DNA of 64,000 bases from an uncultured Hyphomicrobiales bacterium. Lineage in GTDB: Bacteria > Pseudomonadota > Alphaproteobacteria > Rhizobiales > Xanthobacteraceae. The position numbers and the translations under genes are program-made. Positions 53,332-61,376 of the stretch are shown here, one piece after another. The notes beneath the pieces are model-generated. The model made no database searches. It saw only the letters and a program-made list of their open reading frames with translations, and was not told the DNA's origin. Every line of letters begins with the position of its first letter. Within the stretch, counting starts at the first letter, position 1. Location: contig CAIRGJ010000064.1 of assembly GCA_903878085.1 (NCBI GenBank), positions 62,001-126,000 on the forward strand, in the 5' to 3' direction.

Positions 53332-53536
53332 ACCAAACAGTAGCGCTCGCATGTATGCTGAACAATATCGATAAGATTGGCAACGTTATAATCACGCCAG
53401 ACTTTGCATCGATCGGTACGGTCGTGAGGTCGCCGACACCGGCCTGCACAAGCGAACTATCCGTTAACGCTGGCGGCCTAAGTATCGGCATGGTGGCCTT
53501 TCAATTTTACGCGGGCCTCCCCCTAAAGCGAGCACC

Positions 53537-53947
53537 ATGGCCTCTCGCCTATCAAACCGCCGCTGGCTCCTGCGCGACATCCCGCGAACCGGTGTCCTGT
53601 TCGTCTGGACGGCGTTCGCCGTCAGTATTCTGATTTATTTCGTCGATTTGGCGCCGGTCTGGCGCGACATAATGGCGAGGTTACACTTGGGCGGCGTAGT
53701 AAGCCGCGCGGCGATCGCCGCACCCGATTCTGGCAATGATAAACTTTATACGGGCTCGATTATCTTCGTTCCCTCGCGCGGCGACCGATGCCAGGAATGG
53801 GCTATCGACAATCGCACCGGAGGGATGTCGGACAGGGGCTACGTCAGTTGCTACGGCGTGGCGGCCACGGCGAATTTGCCGGACGGAGGAGTCGGTGCTC
53901 AACGGATGCGGGCCATCGGCAAGGCCTTTCTCCACGAAAAGGATTGA
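53537..53947 (+). CDS. hypothetical single-TM protein
   Basis: TGVLFVWTAFAVSILIYFVDLAPVW TM helix; no recognised family. Confidence 0.45.
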   Translation: MASRLSNRRWLLRDIPRTGVLFVWTAFAVSILIYFVDLAPVWRDIMARLHLGGVVSRAAIAAPDSGNDKLYTGSIIFVPSRGDRCQEWAIDNRTGGMSDRGYVSCYGVAATANLPDGGVGAQRMRAIGKAFLHEKD

Positions 53948-54002
53948 CGGACTCAAACGCATTTCCTGCGGCGTCAGGGATTAATATTTCGTCGCCGCTA
54001 AC

Positions 54003-54032
54003 AAAAAAGGGCCGCGCTCGCGCACGGCCCCA
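54003..54032 (-). terminator. Rho-independent terminator for phyR
   Basis: Minus strand GGGCCGTGCGCGAGCGCGGCCCTTTTTTG. Confidence 0.7.
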
Positions 54033-54057
54033 TGGCTTCGATTCAAATTTTAATCAA

Positions 54058-54858
54058 TCAGCTCGCCCTTCGCTCGCGCCGCTTGGCGTTACGTTCGAAG
54101 AACAACGCCTGGCTCAGCACCGCCGACACCGTCGCCGGCTGGAACGGTTTGGCGATCAGGAAGGCGGGCTCCGGCCGCTCGCCGGTGAGGAAGCGTTCCG
54201 GATAGGCGGTGATGAAGATCACCGGCACCTCGAAAGTGCGTAGCATCTCGTTCACCGCGTCGAGGCCCGAACTGCCGTCGGCCAATTGAATGTCGGCCAG
54301 GATAATCCCCGGCCGCTTCACCTTGGACAACGCAATTGCCTCAGCGTGGGTGCGCGCCACGCCGAGCACCTTGTGGCCGAGACCTTCCACCAAGCCCTCG
54401 AGATCGAGCGCGATGAAAGTCTCGTCCTCGATGATCAGCACGTCGGTGGCAATCTCGGCGGCGAGTTCGCGGCCCGACTGCTCGACCAGGTTGCGCAGTT
54501 TCGGAACGTCGATATCGAGTACTTTGGCGGCGTCGTCCTCCGACAGCCCCTCCAGCGCGACGAGCAGGAAGGCCTGCCGGGGTAGCGGCGCGATCTGAGC
54601 CAGATGCCGCTCAACCGGCTGGTTCGGGTCAAGATCGCCAGCCTTGTTGTTCACGGCCACCGAATTCCAGATCTTGGTGAACAGTTGATACAGGCCGATC
54701 CGGGTCGAAGAGGTGCTGTCGAGGACCTTGGGGTCCTGGATCAGGGCCTCCAACGTGGCCGCCACGTAGGCGTCGCCAGAGGCCTGGCTGCCCGAAAGCG
54801 CCCGCGCGTAGCGGCGCAAGTACGGCAGATGTTGCGCAACTGATTGAGATGTCGACAA
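54058..54858 (-). CDS. phyR: general stress response regulator PhyR (sigma-like domain + receiver), TTG start
   Basis: (TTG)STSQSVAQHLPYLRRYARALSGSQASGDAYVAATLEALIQDP ...; receiver VLIIEDETFIALDLEGLVEGLGHKV..ILADIQLADGSSGLDAV. Confidence 0.93.
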   Translation of the reverse strand: MSTSQSVAQHLPYLRRYARALSGSQASGDAYVAATLEALIQDPKVLDSTSSTRIGLYQLFTKIWNSVAVNNKAGDLDPNQPVERHLAQIAPLPRQAFLLVALEGLSEDDAAKVLDIDVPKLRNLVEQSGRELAAEIATDVLIIEDETFIALDLEGLVEGLGHKVLGVARTHAEAIALSKVKRPGIILADIQLADGSSGLDAVNEMLRTFEVPVIFITAYPERFLTGERPEPAFLIAKPFQPATVSAVLSQALFFERNAKRRERRAS

Positions 54859-54937
54859 AATTCCCTCCCGAACGAATGGCCCAAAGCTTTTTGGGTTGGG
54901 CCCCCTAAGGTCCATTTTGAACCTCACTCGCGGACCT

Positions 54938-54962
54938 AACGTGGCTCCGGGAAAAAAGTTCC
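54938..54962 (-). promoter_or_regulatory. putative EcfG-type promoter of phyR
   Basis: Minus strand GGAAC-ttttttcccggagcca(16)-CGTT. Confidence 0.78.
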
Positions 54963-54970
54963 CTATCTGT

Positions 54971-54995
54971 GGAACCATCTGCCACCCCAACGGTT
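54971..54995 (+). promoter_or_regulatory. putative EcfG-type promoter of nepR-ecfG
   Basis: GGAAC-N16-GGTT (GTT at N17), upstream of nepR. Confidence 0.7.
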
Positions 54996-55055
54996 TTGTC
55001 TCCACGTATCTAGGGGGAACTGCCGCCAAGCGCGGCAGAATTTCGGGGTCAAACG

Positions 55056-55280
55056 ATGAACGAACGCAAACCCGTCGGACAAGAAAAACCAATGGAAACC
55101 CCGGAAACGACCAACAAAAAAGGCGACGCCAAGCCGGGCAAGCTAGGGCGCGATGTCCAGGCCCGCCTCGGCCAGCAACTCCGCGCCATGTACGACGACG
55201 TCGTCAATCAGGGCGTTCCAGACCGGTTTGCCGAACTGCTCAATCGTCTCGAAAACAATGGGAACAAGGACAAACACTAA
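55056..55280 (+). CDS. nepR: anti-sigma factor NepR
   Basis: LGQQLRAMYDDVVNQGVPDRFAELLNRLE helices; between phyR and ecfG. Confidence 0.92.
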   Translation: MNERKPVGQEKPMETPETTNKKGDAKPGKLGRDVQARLGQQLRAMYDDVVNQGVPDRFAELLNRLENNGNKDKH

Positions 55281-55828
55281 TGCCCATGGACGAGTCGGTA
55301 CGCAAAGCGATCCTGGGTGCCGTACCCAGTCTCCGCGCTTTCGCAATCTCGCTGTGCGGGAACGTGGATCGTGCTGACGACCTGGTACAGGAGACGATGT
55401 TACGTGCACTCGCCAATATCGACTCGTTCCAGCCCGGCACCAATATGCCGGCATGGCTGTTCACCATCCTGCGCAACCATTTCCGCTCGGAGTATCGCAA
55501 ACGCCGGCGCGAGGTCGAGGATACTGACGGTCATTATGCTGACTCGCTGAAGTCGCAACCCGAGCAGCACGGCCAAGTTGAATTCCGTGAATTCAAGGAA
55601 GCACTGACGCATTTGCCATCGGACCAGCGTGAGGCGCTCATCCTGGTCGGGGCGTCCGGCTTCTCCTACGAAGAAGCGGCCAATATTTGCGGCTGCGCTG
55701 TCGGCACCATTAAATCGCGCGTCAATCGCGCGCGCACCAGGCTTGCCGAATTGCTCTCGATTGACGGTGTCAACGACTTCGGCCCCGACGAGCAAACCCG
55801 CGCGGTGTTGGCGGGCGGCGGGGAATAA
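55280..55828 (+). CDS. ecfG: ECF sigma factor EcfG (general stress response)
   Basis: GAVPSLRAFAISLCGNVDRADDLVQETMLRALANIDSFQPGTNMPAWLFTILRNHFRSEYRKRRREVED; TAATG overlap with nepR. Confidence 0.93.
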   Translation: MPMDESVRKAILGAVPSLRAFAISLCGNVDRADDLVQETMLRALANIDSFQPGTNMPAWLFTILRNHFRSEYRKRRREVEDTDGHYADSLKSQPEQHGQVEFREFKEALTHLPSDQREALILVGASGFSYEEAANICGCAVGTIKSRVNRARTRLAELLSIDGVNDFGPDEQTRAVLAGGGE

Positions 55829-55922
55829 GTCCCTTGCCCATAAGATAATCTTTGTTTATGCGGCGATAACGCACCGCTTGAGGCCAGTGGCTTTTTGCCA
55901 GGCCCCGCCTCATAATTCAGCG

Positions 55923-56816
55923 ATGGAAATCCGCCACCTCCGTTATTTCACGGCTGTCGCGTCCGAACTCCATTTCGCGCGCGCCGCAGAGCGTTTGAAC
56001 ATCGCGCCACCGACACTGAGCCACCAGATTAAATGGCTTGAATCGTACCTCGGCGTCACGCTTTTCCTTCGCAAGGGCACAAGAAGGGTGGAACTGACAT
56101 TCGCCGGCCAGCAATTTCAAAAACGGGCCCTGGCCTTGATCGAGAGCTTCGACCAGGCCGAGCGTTTCGTGCGGGAAGCGGCGCGCGGCGAGGTTGGCGA
56201 CGTTCGGCTGGGGTATGTCCTTTCGTCGGCCGCGGCGGGCTACATCAAACGAATTATCGAACTGTCGCGCGCCGCGTCGCCGAATATCTTGGTCAATATT
56301 CAAAAGATGGAAACTATTCCGCAAATCAAGGCAATTAACGCTGGCAGCCTCGATATAGGATTCATGCGAAGCGTGGACATTCTTCCAGCGGGCATGGAGG
56401 CTTTTGCCCTACCCCCTCAGCGCTTATGCCTGGCGATCCACCAAGATCACTGCCTCGCCACGAAAAGAAAAATCACGGCGACAGCCTTGGCTAAGGAAAG
56501 TTTCGTGGCCTATGAGCTAGACGCAGAGGTCGGATTTTGGCGAAACATTGCAGCTGTTCTCCCGCGCGGCGCGATCCCAAAAATCGTTCAGCGTGCACCC
56601 GATGCAAATTCATTGCTGACTTTGGTGAGCGCCAATATCGGAATAGCCGTTATGCCGGAGACCTTCAATAACATCATCCGCGCACCGGTCGTCATGCGGA
56701 ATATCGCGGGCCCACCGATATATTCATCAAACGCCGTAGCTTACCGGGCAAATGAACGATCACCGGCGGTGCGCGCCGTTCTTAAAACCATCCGCACAGA
56801 ATTTGCTTCGTCGTAG
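55923..56816 (+). CDS. LysR family transcriptional regulator
   Basis: MEIRHLRYFTAVASELHFARAAERLNIAPPTLSHQIKWLESYLGVTLFLR. Confidence 0.93.
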   Translation: MEIRHLRYFTAVASELHFARAAERLNIAPPTLSHQIKWLESYLGVTLFLRKGTRRVELTFAGQQFQKRALALIESFDQAERFVREAARGEVGDVRLGYVLSSAAAGYIKRIIELSRAASPNILVNIQKMETIPQIKAINAGSLDIGFMRSVDILPAGMEAFALPPQRLCLAIHQDHCLATKRKITATALAKESFVAYELDAEVGFWRNIAAVLPRGAIPKIVQRAPDANSLLTLVSANIGIAVMPETFNNIIRAPVVMRNIAGPPIYSSNAVAYRANERSPAVRAVLKTIRTEFASS

Positions 56817-56837
56817 CCGGCCGCTCGACCAGCGCTG

Positions 56838-57806
56838 TCATTTCTGATCGTCCATTTTTACATGGGCGTCATTGATGACTTTGGACCACAAAATCTTGTC
56901 CTCGGCCATTTTCTTTGTCAGGCCCTCGGGTGGACCGCCAAGCGCTTGAACGCCGAGCCCAGGAAACCGACTTCGCGCCTCATCGCTTTGCAGGAAGCTG
57001 TTCATGGCAGCATTGAGCTTCGTAACAATCGCCGCCGGCATATTGGGCGGCCCGTATACGCCATACCATGTCGATGCAATGACGCTGGGAAAGCCCGCCT
57101 CGCGCATCGACGGCACTCCGGGCAGAAAATCCACCGGTTCGGCCGTCATAACCGCCAGGATGTGCGACGATTTGAACGGCGGCGCATAGGCTGCGCAGCC
57201 GACGTCGATCTGGCCTCCGAGCAGATCCGGCAGCATGTGCCCACAACTGCGATAAGCGATATACGTGCCCGTTATGCCGGCCTTACTCCCTAGCAACAAA
57301 GCGCCTAGGTGCCCCATCGTGCCAGGACCCGGGTGCCCGACGGTCAGGCGACCGGGGTTTTTCTTCGCCCAGTCGACCAGTTCCTGCAGCGAACGCGCCG
57401 GGAATTTTGATCCGCCCAGGATGACGTTTGGGGTCTCGGAAAGAAGTCCGATCGCCGACAGATCCCGTTCGGAATCGTATCCAACAGATGGATCCATGAG
57501 TGGCCGCAAGATCGCCGGCCCAATGGCCTGCACCAGGATCGTGTAGCCGTCGGGTGCGGCCTTTGCGACGCCTATGGCCGCCACGATGCCGCCGCCGCCA
57601 GGACGATTTTCGACAATAACGGGTTGGCCGAGTTCTCTCGCCAGAAATTCGGCAAAGATTCTGGCGGTTATGTCACCGTTTCCGCCGGCGCCGAATCCGA
57701 CCACCAGATTAATCGGCCGCGTCGGCCAAGTTTGCGCCTTGACGGAAAGGCCGGAGGCCAAACAAAGACAAAAGGCTATCAGCAATCGAGGCAGTACAAT
57801 TCTCAT
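56838..57806 (-). CDS. tripartite tricarboxylate transporter (Bug) substrate-binding protein
   Basis: WPTRPINLVVGFGAGGNGDITARIFAEFLARELGQPVIVENRPGGGGIVAAIGVAKAAPDGYTILV. Confidence 0.9.
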   Translation of the reverse strand: MRIVLPRLLIAFCLCLASGLSVKAQTWPTRPINLVVGFGAGGNGDITARIFAEFLARELGQPVIVENRPGGGGIVAAIGVAKAAPDGYTILVQAIGPAILRPLMDPSVGYDSERDLSAIGLLSETPNVILGGSKFPARSLQELVDWAKKNPGRLTVGHPGPGTMGHLGALLLGSKAGITGTYIAYRSCGHMLPDLLGGQIDVGCAAYAPPFKSSHILAVMTAEPVDFLPGVPSMREAGFPSVIASTWYGVYGPPNMPAAIVTKLNAAMNSFLQSDEARSRFPGLGVQALGGPPEGLTKKMAEDKILWSKVINDAHVKMDDQK

Positions 57807-57884
57807 GACACCACGCCCTGCAATTCCGGCCGCCCGATTAGACCGGCTCGCGTGGTATCGGTCAACCATCGGTTGCAATAAACA

Positions 57885-57927
57885 AAAGCACATAGCCCCG
57901 CGCAGCCGAAAGCCGCACGGGGCTATG
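57885..57927 (-). terminator. Rho-independent terminator downstream of the DUF3309 gene
   Basis: Minus strand CATAGCCCCG...CGGGGCTATG followed by TGCTTTTGTTT. Confidence 0.65.
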
Positions 57928-57955
57928 GGATAACCGGTAGCGGAAAATCGGGGGG

Positions 57956-58120
57956 TCAGATCCGTCCCAGCAGCATCAAGATCACAATGATGATCAGGAT
58001 GGTGCCGATCAGGCCGACGCCGCCATGGCCGTAACCGTAGCCATAGCCGCCGAAGCGGCCGCTAAAGCCGCCGAGCAAAAAGATGATGAGCAGGACGATA
58101 AGGATCAGGCCGATAGACAT
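57956..58120 (-). CDS. DUF3309 family small membrane protein
   Basis: MSIGLILIVLLIIFLLGGFSGRFGGYGYGYGHGGVGLIGTILIIIVILMLLGRI, 54 aa. Confidence 0.85.
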   Translation of the reverse strand: MSIGLILIVLLIIFLLGGFSGRFGGYGYGYGHGGVGLIGTILIIIVILMLLGRI

Positions 58121-58151
58121 GATGACCTCCAATGGTCGTGAGTTGATGCCG

Positions 58152-58295
58152 CTATTTCTGTTCGATCGAAATGCCGCGGTTGCCGATGCTGATCTCAACG
58201 CCGCTTTTGTGCCGCTCCTGATAAAGCTGGTAGCCGAGAACAACGACCGCAACGGCGAGCACCGCGACGACAAGCGTAATGACGTTACGATTCAT
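58152..58295 (-). CDS. 47-aa small single-TM protein (not in the supplied ORF track)
   Basis: MNRNVITLVVAVLAVAVVVLGYQLYQERHKSGVEISIGNRGISIEQK*, purine-rich AAGGGA upstream. Confidence 0.7.
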   Translation of the reverse strand: MNRNVITLVVAVLAVAVVVLGYQLYQERHKSGVEISIGNRGISIEQK

Positions 58296-58313
58296 GGTGT
58301 TCCCTTACGGACG

Positions 58314-58348
58314 AAAAACAAAACCCCGGCCAGTGAAACCGGCCGGGG
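58314..58348 (-). terminator. Rho-independent terminator downstream of the glycine-zipper gene
   Basis: Minus strand CCCCGGCCGGTTTCACTGGCCGGGGTTTTGTTTTT. Confidence 0.75.
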
Positions 58349-58511
58349 TATGTATCCAGACGCTGGCATCAATGGGGGGCATTGAGGTCGTCCAGATTAA
58401 TGAGACTAGGCAGCCGCCGGATGGCGCGTCTGAGCAAAATTGAGCATCGTGGCGCGCCATCAACTGACTTTCCAGAAGTGCGAGCGAGGCTGGCAACCTG
58501 CCTATCGGCGC

Positions 58512-58754
58512 TTAATAGCTACAACGGCGGTTGCCGTAGCGGTTGATCCAGCAATGGCGATGGCCGCGGCGGACAATATTCGGGCCGCCGACCACGCCGC
58601 CGATGACGCCGCCAACGACAGCACCGGGAGGACCGGCGACAACGGCGCCCGTACCCGCGCCGATCGCAACGCCTTCCAGCGTTCCAGCCTGCGCCACGAA
58701 CGGCAGCGCGGCCAAAGTGAGTACAAGCAGCCCGGTCTTGATAAGTGAGCGCAT
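58512..58754 (-). CDS. glycine-zipper small secreted protein
   Basis: Signal peptide MRSLIKTGLLVLTLAALPFVAQA then GVAIGAGTGAVVAGPPGAVVGGVIGGVVGG, C-terminal HCWINRYGNRRCSY. Confidence 0.82.
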   Translation of the reverse strand: MRSLIKTGLLVLTLAALPFVAQAGTLEGVAIGAGTGAVVAGPPGAVVGGVIGGVVGGPNIVRRGHRHCWINRYGNRRCSY

Positions 58755-58836
58755 AGCAATCCTCCTTGTGGACGATGAACGCTCGGCTGTCGCTCCTTGG
58801 CAGATCAACCGGCGGCATAATTAGGTATCGCGGGTC

Positions 58837-58861
58837 AACGGCTGGAACCCGCAAATGTTCC
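58837..58861 (-). promoter_or_regulatory. putative EcfG-type promoter of the glycine-zipper gene
   Basis: Minus strand GGAAC-atttgcgggttccagc(16)-CGTT, 82 nt upstream of start. Confidence 0.72.
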
Positions 58862-59074
58862 AATGTTCACCGAGCGATATCGCCCGCTTGAGAAATGAAA
58901 CGTCCCTTCCCTCTGGAAAAGGAACCGGGCCATACTGGAAGAGCCACCGTCCGTGTGTGCATTGCGCCGGAGCGCCAAAGCGGAGCCAAGCGCGCCCGCG
59001 GCCAAGCGCAAGCGTGCCGCACATCGCAAACGTGCGCCCACGCGGCGCTAGGTGAGGAAGGCGAGTTAGCGCGG

Positions 59075-59803
59075 ATGGCGTCGAGCCTGAAGACCTATCG
59101 CGGCAAACGCCGGTTCGACGTCACCGCCGAACCGAAGGGCGCGGTCACGGCAAAACGCGGCCACGCCTTTGTCATTCAGAAACACGCCGCGCGCCGTCTG
59201 CACTACGATCTCCGTCTCGAACTCGACGGCGTCATGAAAAGCTGGGCGGTGACGCGCGGCCCCAGTCTGGTCCCAGGCGAAAAGCGGTTGGCGGTGCAGG
59301 TCGAGAACCATCCAATCGAGTACAACAAGTTCGAAGGTGCCATCCCGCAAGGCCAATATGGCGGCGGCACCGTCATGATCTGGGACCGCGGCACCTGGAA
59401 GCCCGAGCACGACGCGCGTCACGCCCTGACCAAAGGCCACCTCTCCTTCACACTGCATGGCAAGAAGCTTCATGGCGGCTGGCATCTGGTGCGCATGCAC
59501 CGGCGCCCCGGCGAGAAGCGCGACAATTGGCTACTGATCAAACAGCAGGATGACGCAGCGCGGCGGCCGCGCGACAAAGACATTCTCGAAGAGCAGCAGC
59601 TTTCGGTAAAGACCGGCCGCTCGATGGACGAAATCGCCAAAGCCGCTAAGCGGAAGTCCATCGCGAAAAAAGCCGCGCCGCGGAAAACGACCGGTCGTAA
59701 GAAAGCCGGCAAGAAAACTGGCAAGAAAACCAAGAAGACCACCGCGAAGCGCAAATCCAAACGCAAGCGTGCTGGCGACGCGGCCGGCCATCAACTTGCC
59801 TGA
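59075..59803 (+). CDS. stand-alone LigD-type 3'-phosphoesterase (PE) domain protein with Lys/Arg-rich tail
   Basis: FVIQKHAARRLHYDLRLELDGVMKSWAVTRGPSLVPGEKRLAVQVENHPIEYNKFEGAIPQGQYGGGTVMIWDRGTW; tail RKTTGRKKAGKKTGKKTKKTTAKRKSKRKR. Confidence 0.88.
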   Translation: MASSLKTYRGKRRFDVTAEPKGAVTAKRGHAFVIQKHAARRLHYDLRLELDGVMKSWAVTRGPSLVPGEKRLAVQVENHPIEYNKFEGAIPQGQYGGGTVMIWDRGTWKPEHDARHALTKGHLSFTLHGKKLHGGWHLVRMHRRPGEKRDNWLLIKQQDDAARRPRDKDILEEQQLSVKTGRSMDEIAKAAKRKSIAKKAAPRKTTGRKKAGKKTGKKTKKTTAKRKSKRKRAGDAAGHQLA

Positions 59804-59848
59804 TTTTCCTGTTGCCTGGGCGTGACCACAAACGTTACAGGACGGTCA

Positions 59849-60214
59849 ATGCGTCTATGGATTTCAATCGGTGCGGGCTTGGCCATCGCAAGTGGTTTTG
59901 CGATCGGCGCAGCATCGGCACAAGGGCCGCGACAATTTGCCGGCCTCGCCTCTTATTACGACAAGAATTATCAGGGCAAAACCGCGTCCGGCGACCGTTA
60001 CGATTCCGCTAAATTCACTGCCGCGCATCGTAGTTTGCCGTTCGGCACGCGGCTGAGCGTCACCGACCCGCGCAGCCACCGCGTGGTGACGGTGGTGGTC
60101 AACGACCGCGGGCCCTTCATTAAAGGCCGCGTGCTCGATCTGTCGTTCTCAGCGGCGCAGGCCCTGCACATGACCGGTCGCGGCGTCGTGAAAGTGACGG
60201 CAGCCGTCGATTAG
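59849..60214 (+). CDS. RlpA-like double-psi beta-barrel septal ring protein
   Basis: GLASYYDKNYQGKTASGDRYDSAKFTAAHRSLPFGTRLSVTDPRSHRVVTVVVNDRGPFIKGRVLDLSFSAAQAL. Confidence 0.88.
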   Translation: MRLWISIGAGLAIASGFAIGAASAQGPRQFAGLASYYDKNYQGKTASGDRYDSAKFTAAHRSLPFGTRLSVTDPRSHRVVTVVVNDRGPFIKGRVLDLSFSAAQALHMTGRGVVKVTAAVD

Positions 60215-60322
60215 GCGGCGGCGGGATCCCGGGTCTCACCCCGGGACGGGCGTTCCCCATACCCCCGGGACTGTGATAACCGAAGTTCCCCGAGCCCCTT
60301 CCCGCCATAAGGACCTAGACCC

Positions 60323-60907
60323 ATGCCCGCCAAGCGCCCGGCGCCACGCCTCGCCGTGATCGACGAACCGCAGATGAACGAAGCCCAACGCGCGCTCATG
60401 GAGGCGATCCGCTCGGGCCCGCGTGGCGCATCCATCACCCCGCGCGGACCCTTCGCGGTCTGGCTGCATGCGCCGGAATTCGGACAATTGGCGCAGGCGC
60501 TCGGCGGCCATTGCCGCTACAAAACGTCGCTGGAGCCGCGGCAGTCCGAATTTGCGATTTTATGCACGGCCCGCCTGTGGCGCGCCCAATATGAATGGTT
60601 CGCACATGAGCCGATGGCGGCAAAAGCCGGCGTGAAGCCGCAGACCATCAAGGATCTGCGCGCCGGCCGCCTGCCGAAATCGGCGCCCAAGGATGAGCGC
60701 GCGATCTACGACTTCATCCAAGAACTCTACAAGACCAAGCGCGTCAGCGATCGCAACCACAAGCGCGTACACGCCGTTCTCGGCGATGCCGGCACGGTCG
60801 AACTGGTCGGCATCCTCGGTTACTACGTGATGATCTCGATGACGCTCAACGTCTTCCGCATGATGCCGCCAGCGGACGCGAAATTGGCTTTCACCGAGCC
60901 GAAGTAA
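60323..60907 (+). CDS. carboxymuconolactone decarboxylase family protein
   Basis: SGPRGASITPRGPFAVWLHAPEFGQLAQALGGHCRYKTSLEPRQSEFAILCTARLWRAQYEWFAHEPMA. Confidence 0.85.
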   Translation: MPAKRPAPRLAVIDEPQMNEAQRALMEAIRSGPRGASITPRGPFAVWLHAPEFGQLAQALGGHCRYKTSLEPRQSEFAILCTARLWRAQYEWFAHEPMAAKAGVKPQTIKDLRAGRLPKSAPKDERAIYDFIQELYKTKRVSDRNHKRVHAVLGDAGTVELVGILGYYVMISMTLNVFRMMPPADAKLAFTEPK

Positions 60908-60980
60908 AACGACGCGCAAACGAAAATCCCGGCGCACCAAATGCGCCGGGATTTCTTGTTCTACGAAGCGCGAAGTCGAA

Positions 60981-61217
60981 TTAGCAAACCCGGCGCGTAC
61001 GAACGATCACACGACCGTTGTCCAGCCGCGTGCGGACGCGAATTTCGCGGCAATCGGCGTGGTGACGACGCCAGCCTTCGTGACGGCCATTGTCCATGTG
61101 CTCGCGCACAACAACGCGATCACGATCGCCACGCTCTTGAACGACGATTTGCGCGGAAGCCGGCATGGCTCCCATCACGGTAGCGGCAAGCACAGCGCCT
61201 AATACAAGCAATCTCAT
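60981..61217 (-). CDS. hypothetical small secreted Arg/His-rich protein
   Basis: Signal peptide MRLLVLGAVLAATVMGAMPASAQ; CREIRVRTRLDNGRVIVRTRRVC. Confidence 0.6.
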   Translation of the reverse strand: MRLLVLGAVLAATVMGAMPASAQIVVQERGDRDRVVVREHMDNGRHEGWRRHHADCREIRVRTRLDNGRVIVRTRRVC

Positions 61218-61376
61218 TTTCAAACTCCATTGTTCCTCTGGTGGGTAGGAACGCCGGAGCATCGAAATGGTTCGAATATTTCTTTAGAATTGGCACGCGC
61301 ACAATGAATAACCGTTCATATCGCGTCTCGTATCCTCAATGCGTCACTTTATGCGGGAGATGGCGCGATCAGGCGC

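Noticed and set aside
57956-58754. EcfG promoter directly upstream of the 47-aa protein/DUF3309 genes
   Set aside because: A GGGAAC occurs at the 47-aa ORF start region (minus, near 58298) but no GTT at 16-17 nt spacing; only its Shine-Dalgarno role is plausible
59803-59849. EcfG promoter for the RlpA-like gene
   Set aside because: No GGAAC element found in the short gap upstream
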